Source: Duganella flavida
Lineage (GTDB): Bacteria; Pseudomonadota; Gammaproteobacteria; Burkholderiales; Burkholderiaceae_D
Reading direction: 5' to 3'
DNA length: 64,000 nucleotides
Assembly (NCBI RefSeq): GCF_009857445.1
Contig: NZ_WWCN01000008.1
Location: 62,001 to 126,000 of the forward strand
Positions 42,161 through 49,872 of the stretch are shown here, in pieces. Below the pieces are notes generated by a model, which saw nothing but the letters and a program-made list of their open reading frames with translations, ran no database searches and was not told the DNA's origin. Each line of letters starts with the position of its first letter. Position 1 is the stretch's first letter. The translations under genes and the position numbers were made by a program.

Positions 42161-43872
42161 GCGAAGTGGCGGTTGATCTCTTCCAGCGTTTTGCCGCGCG
42201 TTTCAGGCAGCAGGAAGGTCGCGGCGAGGAAGTAGACGACGGTGCAGCCAGCCCAGAAGAAGAACATCGGCGCGTAGCCGTGCAGGCTGACGACTGGCAG
42301 GAACACCGCCGCCAGCACGGTCGAGACGAACTGGTTGACCAGCAGTGCGATGCTCATACCGTTGGAGCGGATGCGGGTTGGCATCAGCTCCGACAAGGCG
42401 AGCCACACGCACACGCCGGGACCAACCGCGAAGCTGGCAATGAAGCCCAGCAGGCAAGCCAGCACCAGCCAACCATGCACCGCCTGCGGACGCGTACCGA
42501 TATGGGCGCGCTCGATTTGCAGCGGCGCTTGCAGTGCGGCGTGCATGTCCGGGAAGGGATTCAGGTGCATGCTGCGGAAGGCGGCCCCGATCACGCTATC
42601 GCCTTCCACGCTGTCCGGTGGTGCGATGTGCAGCATGTCGCCGGGGCGCAGGCTGCGTACCTGCGTCAGCGGGCCATAGCTGTAGGCGATGTCGAGCTGG
42701 TAGTCGTCGCTGCCCGCAAGGGTGCGTAGCGTTGGCGCATCCAGCATCAGCGCGTTGTCGCTGATGCGCTGCGACAGCGCGCCGCCCACATCGGACTGGC
42801 CGGATTCCGCGCCACGGAACAGCAGTGCGGCAGCGAACAATGACACGATGATGCCGCCGGAGCCCAGCATCAACAGGAACTTGCGGCCCTTACGGTCCAC
42901 CAGCACCACAGCCACCACCGTCATCAAGGCGTTGACCAGCTTGAGCGCGAAGTCGCCGACGTTACCCATGCTGCCCGATAGTCCGCCCTGATCGAGTATG
43001 GTGACGGCGTAAGCCAGCACCGAGTTGATGCCGGTAGCTTGGTTGCAGGCCAGGATCAGACACGCGAGCAGGAAGGGCAGCACATAGCGCCGCTGTAGCA
43101 GGCGGCTGCCTTCGCTGGCGGCACGTTCTTCTTGCTTGCCCTGGATGCTGGTCAGTTCTGCGTCCGCTTCGACGGCGTAGCGGGTGCGGCGCAAGGCGAG
43201 TAGCGCATCTTCTGAACGGCCGCGTGCCAGCAGCCAGCGTGGCGATTCGGCCAGCCACAATACGCCTGCGGTGAACAGCAGGCCCGGTGCGAGGCTGAGC
43301 CAGAAGATGCGGCGCCACGCTGCGTCCTGCACCGCTTGCAGTGCGGCTGGTGCTTCATGCGCGGCTTGCTCCACTTGATGCGCCACCAGCAAGCCGATAG
43401 CGGCTGCGAGTACGAGGCCGATGGTCAGCAACAGCTGGAAGATCGCTGTGCCGCGTCCGCGCACAGCGGCGGGCAGGCTCTCGGCCAAATACAGGGGTAC
43501 TACCACGCCGATCAAGCCACCGCTGACGCCTTGCAGCAAGCGGCCCAGCAGCAGCGGCATGTAACCGTCTGCCAGAGCGATGATGGGGATGCTAACGCTG
43601 AACAACAGGCCGGAAACGAACATCACTTTTTTGCGGCCCCACGCCTCGGCCAGCGCACCTGCTGTCAGCGAAGACAGCACGGACCCCAGCAACACCGCCG
43701 CCACGACGAAGCCCAACTGCTGCGATGACAGCTTCCACAGCTGCACCGCACTGGCCTCCAGATATGGCAGGGCGCCGGCGATGATGCCGACGTCGATCCC
43801 GTACAGCAGGCCACCGAGGCCTGCCACCAGCAGCAGGTAGCGGGTTTGGATTTCAGGCGAGGACAGATTCAT
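42151..43872 (-). CDS. Sugar-porter MFS transporter with a large internal insertion
   Basis: A protein of 573 residues of the sugar-porter subfamily, which is usually about 460-480. Family motifs: GLLYGIDVGIIAGALPYLE, EAWGRKKVMF, RLLQGVSGGLIGVVVPLYLAE and PESRGKT-like PETRGKTLEEINRHF. Between the first-half and last membrane helices, at about residues 355-470, it carries a soluble insertion (ISDNALMLDAPTLRTLAGS, RSLRPGDMLHIAP) that lies on the periplasmic side by topology. Last gene of the agaS operon; its start overlaps the deacetylase gene. It probably imports the hexosamine or disaccharide. Confidence 0.86.
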   Translation of the reverse strand: MNLSSPEIQTRYLLLVAGLGGLLYGIDVGIIAGALPYLEASAVQLWKLSSQQLGFVVAAVLLGSVLSSLTAGALAEAWGRKKVMFVSGLLFSVSIPIIALADGYMPLLLGRLLQGVSGGLIGVVVPLYLAESLPAAVRGRGTAIFQLLLTIGLVLAAAIGLLVAHQVEQAAHEAPAALQAVQDAAWRRIFWLSLAPGLLFTAGVLWLAESPRWLLARGRSEDALLALRRTRYAVEADAELTSIQGKQEERAASEGSRLLQRRYVLPFLLACLILACNQATGINSVLAYAVTILDQGGLSGSMGNVGDFALKLVNALMTVVAVVLVDRKGRKFLLMLGSGGIIVSLFAAALLFRGAESGQSDVGGALSQRISDNALMLDAPTLRTLAGSDDYQLDIAYSYGPLTQVRSLRPGDMLHIAPPDSVEGDSVIGAAFRSMHLNPFPDMHAALQAPLQIERAHIGTRPQAVHGWLVLACLLGFIASFAVGPGVCVWLALSELMPTRIRSNGMSIALLVNQFVSTVLAAVFLPVVSLHGYAPMFFFWAGCTVVYFLAATFLLPETRGKTLEEINRHFAYK

Positions 43873-44980
43873 CTTGGGGCGTTCCTTGAGCAAGGTTGAT
43901 GGTGTGGCCGCCGACGATCACAAGGCGCAGTTGCAGTTCCGGATCGAGGACGACGATGTCGGCGCGCTGGCCGATGGTGAGAAGGCCGCGGTCTTGCAGG
44001 CCCAGATATTCAGCCGGATAACGCGACACGCGCGCCGATGCGTCTTCCAGCGATAGACCGAGGGAGACCAGGTTGCGCAAGGCTTGGTCCATCGTCAGCG
44101 CACTGCCGGCCAGTGAATCGCCGAGCACTAATCGCACGCAGCCCATGCACTTCATCACTCGCTGGCTGCCCAGCATGTACTCGCCGTCCGGCATGCCGGT
44201 AGCGGCGGTGGCGTCGGTGACGGCATACAAGCGTGGAATGGCGCGCATTGCGGCGCGCAGTGCGCCGGGTTGCACGTGCTGGAGATCCGGAATCACTTCA
44301 GCAAACTCGCCGTGCGCGAAAGCCGCGCCAACGATGCCGGGCGCGCGGTGGCTGAAGCCGGACATGCCGTTGAACAGGTGCGTAAAACCGGCCAGTCCTG
44401 CTTCCAGCGCGGCTACACCGTCTTCGTATGTGCCTGCGCTGTGGCCTGCCTGCACGCGGATGCCCATCGCGGACAGCTGCGCGATCAGTTGCAGGTGGCC
44501 GGGAATTTCCGGCGCCAGCGTCAGCGCCTTGATCGGTGCGATGGCGTTCCAGCGCCGTACTTGTTCCAGCGTGCCGGTGCTGACCAGCGGCGGTTGCGCG
44601 CCCAGTCGTTTGCAGTTGAGGAAAGGCCCTTCAAGATGGACGCCCAGTATCTGTGCGCTCGCTGGTTCCGGTGTGGCGATGGCTCGGCCCAAGCCATGCA
44701 GCGCGTATTCGATGTCTTCCGGTGGCGCGGTCATGGTGGTACCCAGCATGGTGGTGGTGCCATGACGAGCGTGCAGGCGCGCCACGCGTTGTGCCGCATC
44801 GCCGCCTTCCATGATGTCTGTGCCACCTGCGCCATGCACGTGCAGGTCGATGAAGCCGGGTAGGATCAGATTATCCGACGGTGCGGCCGGATCTGCCTCG
44901 ACGTTTGTGATGCCGGCTGCGTAATGGAGATGGCCTTGTATCCAGCCGTCCGGTGTCAGTATGCGTCCGCTGATTTTCAT
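43853..44980 (-). CDS. nagA: N-acetylhexosamine-6-phosphate deacetylase (NagA/AgaA family)
   Basis: A protein of 375 residues of the amidohydrolase superfamily. Metal and substrate motifs: DLHVHGAGGTD near residue 47, GVHLEGPFLN near 119, the histidine pair region QAGHSAGTYEDG and THLFNGMSG, and the catalytic aspartate in AVTDATAATG. It removes the acetyl group from GlcNAc-6-P or GalNAc-6-P. Because its neighbours are AgaS- and AgaZ-like, the AgaA role (GalNAc-6-P) is more likely than the NagA one. One base separates it from the end of the DeoR gene; it overlaps the start of the porter by 20 bases. Confidence 0.88.
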   Translation of the reverse strand: MKISGRILTPDGWIQGHLHYAAGITNVEADPAAPSDNLILPGFIDLHVHGAGGTDIMEGGDAAQRVARLHARHGTTTMLGTTMTAPPEDIEYALHGLGRAIATPEPASAQILGVHLEGPFLNCKRLGAQPPLVSTGTLEQVRRWNAIAPIKALTLAPEIPGHLQLIAQLSAMGIRVQAGHSAGTYEDGVAALEAGLAGFTHLFNGMSGFSHRAPGIVGAAFAHGEFAEVIPDLQHVQPGALRAAMRAIPRLYAVTDATAATGMPDGEYMLGSQRVMKCMGCVRLVLGDSLAGSALTMDQALRNLVSLGLSLEDASARVSRYPAEYLGLQDRGLLTIGQRADIVVLDPELQLRLVIVGGHTINLAQGTPQDESVLA

Positions 44981-44981
44981 G

Positions 44982-45758
44982 TCATGCCTCTTCTGCGATC
45001 AGGACTTGCACGCCTTGTTGTGACAACGCCGCGCGCATCGTGGGCGGCAGGCTGGCGTCGCTCACGACGATGTCGATTTGGTTCATGTCGCAAATGCGAT
45101 GCAGGCAGATGCGGCCGAACTTTGAGCTGTCCGCCAAAAGAATCACCTGCCGCGCCTGCGCTGCCATGCGGGCGTTGAGGCGCGCTTCCGCCTCGTCATG
45201 CGTGGACAGGCCGAATTCAGGATCGCAGCCGTCGGCGCCGAGAAACAACTTGTCGAACACATAGCCGTCCAATCCCGCTTCGGCCTGTGGGCCTTGCAGC
45301 GACTGGGACGCTTTGCGCAGCGTGCCGCCGGAGAGCAGCAGGTCGATGCCTTCCACGGATCCCAATTCGTTGGCGATGGGCAGGCTGTTGGTGAATACGC
45401 TGAGTGGCGAGTCTTTGCGAGCGAGCCGGCGCGCCAATTGCAGCGTGGTGCTGCCGGCATCGAGTATCAGCTTGTCGCCAGGCTGCACCAGCTTCATGGC
45501 GCAGGCGGCGATGCTGTGTTTGCGCTCGCGGTGCTGGCTGCGTTTTTCTTCCAGCGGCAGTTCCGGTGGCGCGCGCCGCGCGGAGCTGGCGCCGCCGTGC
45601 TGGCGCTGCACCAGGCCTGCTTGCGCCAACACCCGTAAATCTCCGCGGATGGTGACAGTGGAAACGCCGAAGCGCTGCGCCAAGCGGTTGACGCGCACCT
45701 TGTCTTGCGCTTCCAGTGCTTGCAGGATTTGCTCGCGGCGGCCGTCGCTGTTTAGCAC
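44982..45758 (-). CDS. agaR: DeoR-family regulator, AgaR-like
   Basis: A 258-residue DeoR-family regulator. The N-terminal winged helix is RREQILQALEAQDKVRVNRL and VSTVTIRGDLRVL, the DeoR signature (usual xVSxxTIRRDL). The effector domain has the conserved DAGSTT and LSGG motifs (LILDAGSTTLQLARRL, LLLSGGTLRK, FLGADG). In the GalNAc pathway AgaR represses the aga genes and responds to a phosphorylated amino sugar. It starts at a GTG whose bases overlap the agaZ stop (GTGCTAA), with GGAGG upstream. A second, local regulator beside the LacI protein. Confidence 0.75.
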   Translation of the reverse strand: MLNSDGRREQILQALEAQDKVRVNRLAQRFGVSTVTIRGDLRVLAQAGLVQRQHGGASSARRAPPELPLEEKRSQHRERKHSIAACAMKLVQPGDKLILDAGSTTLQLARRLARKDSPLSVFTNSLPIANELGSVEGIDLLLSGGTLRKASQSLQGPQAEAGLDGYVFDKLFLGADGCDPEFGLSTHDEAEARLNARMAAQARQVILLADSSKFGRICLHRICDMNQIDIVVSDASLPPTMRAALSQQGVQVLIAEEA

Positions 45759-47047
45759 AAGGCCTCCGCCGCATTCGCGTGGCAGGCGCGCACGTAGCGG
45801 GCCAGCACCAGTCCTACCTTGTGGCGCGCGAGATCGGCGGCGCGCGCGGGCAGACTGCCATCGAGGACGGCTTCCACTTGCTCCGGCAAGTATTGGCTGA
45901 TCAGCGGCAGCGGAAGATCAAGGCCATCGAGGTTGTGGTGCAGGCGTTCCAGCGCTTGCGTGACGGCCGGCTCGCCCCAGTAGTAGCGGCTACGGTCGGA
46001 CAGTGCGTATTTGCGCAGCATGCGCAGGTGGTCCGGTGAGCCGCTGTAGTGTTTTTGCCAGTGGCGCGGCTGCTCGAGCATGCAGCGCTCCAGCACTGCG
46101 GCCAGGTGCGAACGCTGTTCGACCGGCACCAGCGCATCTTCAATTGCTGCCAGTGCGAAGCTGGCTTCACGCAGCGCGTTGGTGGCGGCCGGGCCGACCT
46201 TGAGGATGGCGAAACGGTCGCGCACCAGCGCGTGCAGGGCGCGTTCGCTTTGGTAGTCTGTGGAGTGGGCCTCGTACACTAGTCCCGGATGTTCGGCGAT
46301 AAAGGCCGACAGCGGCGCAGCTTCGGCAGGCGCGTAGTGATGGACGGTGCTGTGATCGAAATCCACGCCGGGTTGTACCACCAGTGCCACAACGCGCTGC
46401 CACGCGCCGTGCAGGCCACATTCGGCGAAGGCGATGGCGTGCGCGGCCAGCGTTGTTTCGGCGGCGTCTGGGCGCGTGACTTGCAGGCCGCCGGCCAGCG
46501 ATGCCTCGCCGCCGGGGATGGGCACTTCGGTGCCGATGATGTACACCGGCGGTGGCAGATCGGCGGCGAGGGCGGCTTGCTCGGCTACTTGCGCAAGGTC
46601 GGCGGAGCGCGCGGCGACGATAGCGTCCGGCAGCGGCGTGGCATCACCGGCGCAGGCCATGCTGCAATCGAGATGGATTTTGTGGAAGCCGGCGCGCACG
46701 TAGGCGGCGATCAGGTCACGGGCATTGGCCATCGCCTGCTCCGGCGGCAGGTGCTGCCAGGTGTTGGGGCCGAGATGGTCGCCACCCAGTATCAGGCGTT
46801 CTTGCGGCAAGCCGGCCTTGCGCGCCAACGCGCGCACGTAGGCGATGTAGTCGGCGGGCGTCATGCCGGTGTAGCCGCCGAATTGGTCAACCTGGTTGGA
46901 CGTCGCTTCCACCAGCAGCGGCACGCCATGCGCCAGTGCGACTTCCATGGCGGCTTGCAGCACTTGCGGGTTGGCGCAGCAGACGCTGGGCAGGCCGACC
47001 GCGTTACCGGCGTGATGTTGGCGGATCAGGTTTTGAATCGGGGACAT
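45752..47047 (-). CDS. agaZ: AgaZ/KbaZ/GatZ family protein (tagatose branch)
   Basis: A 431-residue protein of the KbaZ/GatZ family. The conserved features are IRQHHAGNAVGLPSVCCANP, VEATSNQVDQFGGYTGM, LGGDHLGPNTW, HLDCSMAC, YIIGTEVPIPGG, and EAHSTDYQ. In E. coli GatZ/KbaZ is a non-catalytic subunit of tagatose-bisphosphate aldolase; in the Shewanella GalNAc pathway the homologue AgaZ is described as tagatose-6-phosphate kinase. Either way it marks the galactosamine rather than the glucosamine route. No KbaY aldolase gene is beside it. The ATG at 47047 is chosen over 47050 because AGGAG is five bases from it; the ROK gene's stop overlaps here. Confidence 0.85.
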   Translation of the reverse strand: MSPIQNLIRQHHAGNAVGLPSVCCANPQVLQAAMEVALAHGVPLLVEATSNQVDQFGGYTGMTPADYIAYVRALARKAGLPQERLILGGDHLGPNTWQHLPPEQAMANARDLIAAYVRAGFHKIHLDCSMACAGDATPLPDAIVAARSADLAQVAEQAALAADLPPPVYIIGTEVPIPGGEASLAGGLQVTRPDAAETTLAAHAIAFAECGLHGAWQRVVALVVQPGVDFDHSTVHHYAPAEAAPLSAFIAEHPGLVYEAHSTDYQSERALHALVRDRFAILKVGPAATNALREASFALAAIEDALVPVEQRSHLAAVLERCMLEQPRHWQKHYSGSPDHLRMLRKYALSDRSRYYWGEPAVTQALERLHHNLDGLDLPLPLISQYLPEQVEAVLDGSLPARAADLARHKVGLVLARYVRACHANAAEALC

Positions 47048-48009
47048 CATGGCTCCTGTGTGATGTTGGCCTGCCGCGCCAGCAGCGCTGCGCCGCGTGC
47101 GCCGCCGGCGTCGCCGAATGCGGGCGGCAGGATGGGCGGTACGCCGAGGCCGGGGATCAAGTGTGGGCGGATGGCAGCGGCCAGTCCGGTGTACAAATGC
47201 GGTAGCTGCGAGAGGCCGCCGCCCAGCACGATCACGTGCGGATCGTAGGCGAGGACGATGCGGGCGAGGGCGGCGCCGAGCAGATCGAGGTGGACATCGA
47301 ACACGCGCGCGGCCTCGCTGTTGGCCTGCGTGTCGCCGGCGTTGTAGCGGGCGGCCAGTTGCTCGGCGCTGACGCCGTCGCCGCCAAACAGGTGTGCGTA
47401 TAGCCGCCGCAAGCCGGTGCCGGAGACGTAGCTTTCAAGGCAGGCCTGGCGCCCGCAAGGGCAGGGTAGTAGTGGTAGTTCATAGCGCTGCAGCAGATGC
47501 GGATCGAGCGGCCAGTGCCCCCATTCACCGGCTGCGCCGTGCAGGCCGCGTACCAGGCGCTGGTTGATCACGTAGCCAGCGCCTGCGCCGGTGCCGAGTA
47601 TCAGTCCGAACATGCTGGCCGCGCCGTCAGCCGCGCCGCCGTGAGCTTCGGATAGCGCGAAGCACTGGCAGTCGTTGCCTAGCGCGATGGTGCGCACGAG
47701 TTGCGCGCGCAGCACCGGCAGCAGTTCGCGCCCGGTCAGGCAAGGGATGTTGGCGCACAAGTGCGTGCGGCTTGCCGCGTCGATGATGCCAGGAACGCCG
47801 ATGCCGACCGGCGGCGACGCGCCGCCAACGCCCAATGCTTCATCGGCGCCGCGAACGAGACTCGCCAGCGCGCGCACCAGTGCATCGTAATCCTGCGCCG
47901 GTGTGGCGACGCGCTGGCGGTAGCGCACTTGCAGGCTGGCGTCGCAGGCCACCAGTTCTATCTTGGTACCGCCAAGGTCGATGCCGTAAAAATGTTCAGG
48001 CATAGTCAT
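47047..48009 (-). CDS. ROK-family sugar kinase (putative N-acetylhexosamine kinase)
   Basis: A protein of 320 residues of the ROK kinase family. The ATP-binding start is GIDLGGTKIELVA, the catalytic aspartate is in LGNDCQCFALSE, the second glycine loop is LGTGAGAGYVIN, and the ROK zinc/consensus region is AGEWGHWPLD with PCPCGRQACLES. There is no DNA-binding domain, so it is a kinase, not a repressor. Placed between AgaS and AgaZ, it probably phosphorylates GalNAc to GalNAc-6-phosphate. Its start overlaps the agaS gene by 14 bases. Confidence 0.84.
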   Translation of the reverse strand: MTMPEHFYGIDLGGTKIELVACDASLQVRYRQRVATPAQDYDALVRALASLVRGADEALGVGGASPPVGIGVPGIIDAASRTHLCANIPCLTGRELLPVLRAQLVRTIALGNDCQCFALSEAHGGAADGAASMFGLILGTGAGAGYVINQRLVRGLHGAAGEWGHWPLDPHLLQRYELPLLPCPCGRQACLESYVSGTGLRRLYAHLFGGDGVSAEQLAARYNAGDTQANSEAARVFDVHLDLLGAALARIVLAYDPHVIVLGGGLSQLPHLYTGLAAAIRPHLIPGLGVPPILPPAFGDAGGARGAALLARQANITQEP

Positions 48010-49129
48010 GAATAATCACGCCTTGCACCACGCGGTTGACCGTACCGTCCGGGAATGGATTATCCGGCGTCAGGCCCAGTCGCAGCGACTGGTGCAGTGC
48101 CAGCACTTGTGCAAACACCACGTGGCACACGGCCAGCCAGGCGTCGCTGATATCGTCCGCTGCACCAAGCGCTTTGCCGTCGAGAGCCAGCACCGCACCG
48201 GCCACGCTGTCGCGCCGCAATTCATTGAGCAGGTCTTCATCGTAGCGGCGTGCGTGCGCGTCCTGGCTGTGGAACAGCACTACCAGGCTATCTTGATTCA
48301 GTACCGACTTGGGACCGTGACGGAAGCCCAGCGGCGTATTCGCCAGCGCCAGTGTGCGGCCGCCGGACAGCTCCAGCACCTTCAGCGCCGCCTCGCGCGC
48401 CAGCGCTTCCAGTGGACCGCCGCCGAGGTAGATGATGCGCTGGAAGTCGCGCTGGCCCAGCGCGTGCCAATCAGCGGCCTGCGTCGACAGCCACCGCTCG
48501 GCCAAAGTGGCCAGCTGGTTCAAACGCTGCGCCACTTGTGGCAATGGATCGGGGCTCAGCATCGACAGCGTTGCCAGCACCATGGTGGTGAAGCTGCTGG
48601 TCATGGCGAAGCCCTGGTCGCAGCAGGCTGCTGGCAGCACCACGTTGATGGTGTCCTGCTGGTCGGCGCCATCGCGCGCCAGTTTGCCGTCCGCATTGCA
48701 AGTGATGTTGAGGAAGCGCGCGCTCGGCGACTGCGCCCGCACCAGCTCCACGGCAGCCTGGCTTTCCGGGCTGTTGCCACTACGTGCGAACGATACCAGA
48801 AGCAGTGGACGCTGAGCCGCCAGATATAAGGCTGCATGGCTCAACAAGGTCGTGGTGGCCAGCGCGCGGACTTGCGCCGGCCAGGCCGCGTCCAAATGGT
48901 CGGCAATCAGCTCACCGGCGTAGGCGGAAGTGCCGGCGCCGGTCAGCAGCACCAGTGTGCGCGGGTCGTTGAGCAAAGCGTGCAGGGAGCTGCGGGCGTT
49001 GGACGGCAGGGCGTCAAGGCAGGCCGGCAGCTGGCGCCAGACGGCGGGCTGCTGGGCGATTTCACGGGCGGTATGGGCGCCGCCATGTTCGGCCCACAGC
49101 GCGGCGGGCAGGTGATGAAGCTGAGTCAT
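47996..49129 (-). CDS. agaS: AgaS-type SIS-domain aldose-ketose isomerase/deaminase
   Basis: A 377-residue double-SIS-domain protein. SIS 1 (about 45-190) has LVLLTGAGTSAYAGELIADH and VSFARSGNSPESQAAVEL; SIS 2 (215-370) has RIIYLGGGPLEALAREAALKVLELSGG and GFRHGPKSVLN. Length and motifs match AgaS rather than GlmS (no glutaminase domain). AgaS converts galactosamine-6-phosphate to tagatose-6-phosphate with release of ammonia. GGAGA lies before the ATG at 49129, and a LacI-type operator is centred about 41 bases upstream. First gene of the six-gene leftward operon. Confidence 0.86.
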   Translation of the reverse strand: MTQLHHLPAALWAEHGGAHTAREIAQQPAVWRQLPACLDALPSNARSSLHALLNDPRTLVLLTGAGTSAYAGELIADHLDAAWPAQVRALATTTLLSHAALYLAAQRPLLLVSFARSGNSPESQAAVELVRAQSPSARFLNITCNADGKLARDGADQQDTINVVLPAACCDQGFAMTSSFTTMVLATLSMLSPDPLPQVAQRLNQLATLAERWLSTQAADWHALGQRDFQRIIYLGGGPLEALAREAALKVLELSGGRTLALANTPLGFRHGPKSVLNQDSLVVLFHSQDAHARRYDEDLLNELRRDSVAGAVLALDGKALGAADDISDAWLAVCHVVFAQVLALHQSLRLGLTPDNPFPDGTVNRVVQGVIIHDYA

Positions 49130-49146
49130 GGTATCTCCACCGAGAA

Positions 49147-49161
49147 GTTTCAATCGAAAAC
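49147..49161. promoter_or_regulatory. Possible DeoR/AgaR site
   Basis: GTTTCAATCGAAAAC, a TTTC/GAAA inverted pair of the kind bound by DeoR-family regulators, between operator O6 and the agaS start. Further GAAACGAAAG and TTTTTCG elements are at 49200-49232. A weak, pattern-based call. Confidence 0.25.
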
Positions 49162-49163
49162 AA

Positions 49164-49179
49164 TGGTAACGTTAACCTA
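49164..49179. promoter_or_regulatory. LacI-type operator O6 (agaS operon promoter)
   Basis: TGGTAACGTTAACCT, with the perfect core TAACGTTA at 49167-49174 and the same GGTAAC...TTAACC flanks as at 32541 and 32628. It is 35 bases before the agaS start, so it would block that promoter. It links the hexosamine operon to the lyase/receptor half of the locus. Confidence 0.72.
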
Positions 49180-49242
49180 TCGATTTGACCAGCGCCTTCT
49201 TCGATTTTTCGTGGGAGATGGAGAAACGAAAGCTGCGTGGTG

Positions 49243-49761
49243 TTACGCCGTCGCGCTCCACAGCTTGCCGCTACCGCTATCCAGCAAGGTGAGGTAGACC
49301 CGCAGGTCGAACTCGTACTGGTGGTAGTTGGGCTCCATGTAGGTGCACAGCTTGTAGAACGCCTTATCGTGCTGCTTTTCCTTGACGTGCGCTAGCTCGT
49401 GCACCGCAATCATGCGCAGGAATTCCAGCGGCACTTCCTTGAACATGGTCGCCACCCGGATCTCATGCTTGGCCTTGAGCTTGCCGCCCTGTACGCGCGA
49501 GATGGCCGTGTGCAGCCCCAGCGCGTGATTGATCACGTGAATCTTGCTGTCGTATTCCACTTTGTTGATCGGCTCGGCGTTGCGCAGGTATTCCGTCTTC
49601 AGCTCTTGCACGTACTGGTACAGCGCGCGGTCGGTGCGCAGTTCGTGCGGTTTGCTGTAGCGCTTGAGCAGCACGTCGCCCAGCTTGTCTTGCGCAAGCA
49701 GTTGCGAAACTTGTTGCTGCAGCTGGTCGGAGTAGGCGCTGAGGTACTTCAGGTGGGACAT
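49243..49761 (-). CDS. YgjP/DUF45-type metallopeptidase
   Basis: A 172-residue protein with the zinc motif HELAHVKEKQHDKAFY followed by LCTYMEP, the ending typical of YgjP/DUF45 (WLM-like) peptidases. Upstream strands (IRVATMFKEVPLEFLRMIAV) match the family. It is soluble; substrate unknown. The ATG at 49761 begins MSHLKYLSAYSDQL; a longer reading of seven residues exists upstream but has no better site. Confidence 0.8.
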   Translation of the reverse strand: MSHLKYLSAYSDQLQQQVSQLLAQDKLGDVLLKRYSKPHELRTDRALYQYVQELKTEYLRNAEPINKVEYDSKIHVINHALGLHTAISRVQGGKLKAKHEIRVATMFKEVPLEFLRMIAVHELAHVKEKQHDKAFYKLCTYMEPNYHQYEFDLRVYLTLLDSGSGKLWSATA

Positions 49762-49825
49762 GGCGATGGCAAAAATGAGCAAGCCGGGACTCTACCACAA
49801 TGGGAGGGGGCGGAAATTTTTACGG

Positions 49826-49849
49826 CGCTATATAATCGAGTATATTGCG
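49826..49849. promoter_or_regulatory. ModE box in the modA promoter
   Basis: CGCTATATA, six bases, then TATATTGCG: an almost perfect match to the ModE operator (CGnTATATA-N6-TATATAnCG). It contains TATAAT at 49831-49836, which would serve as the -10 element, so bound ModE would block the promoter. It is 24 bases before the modA start, and modE is the last gene of the same operon. Confidence 0.85.
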
Positions 49850-49872
49850 GTTTTACTATTCGAGGAGTGGCT

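Noticed and set aside
31374..49179. Hyaluronan as the substrate of the locus
   Set aside because: The PL8 and GH88 genes would allow it, but AgaS and AgaZ/KbaZ belong to galactosamine catabolism, which hyaluronan does not need. Kept only as an alternative.
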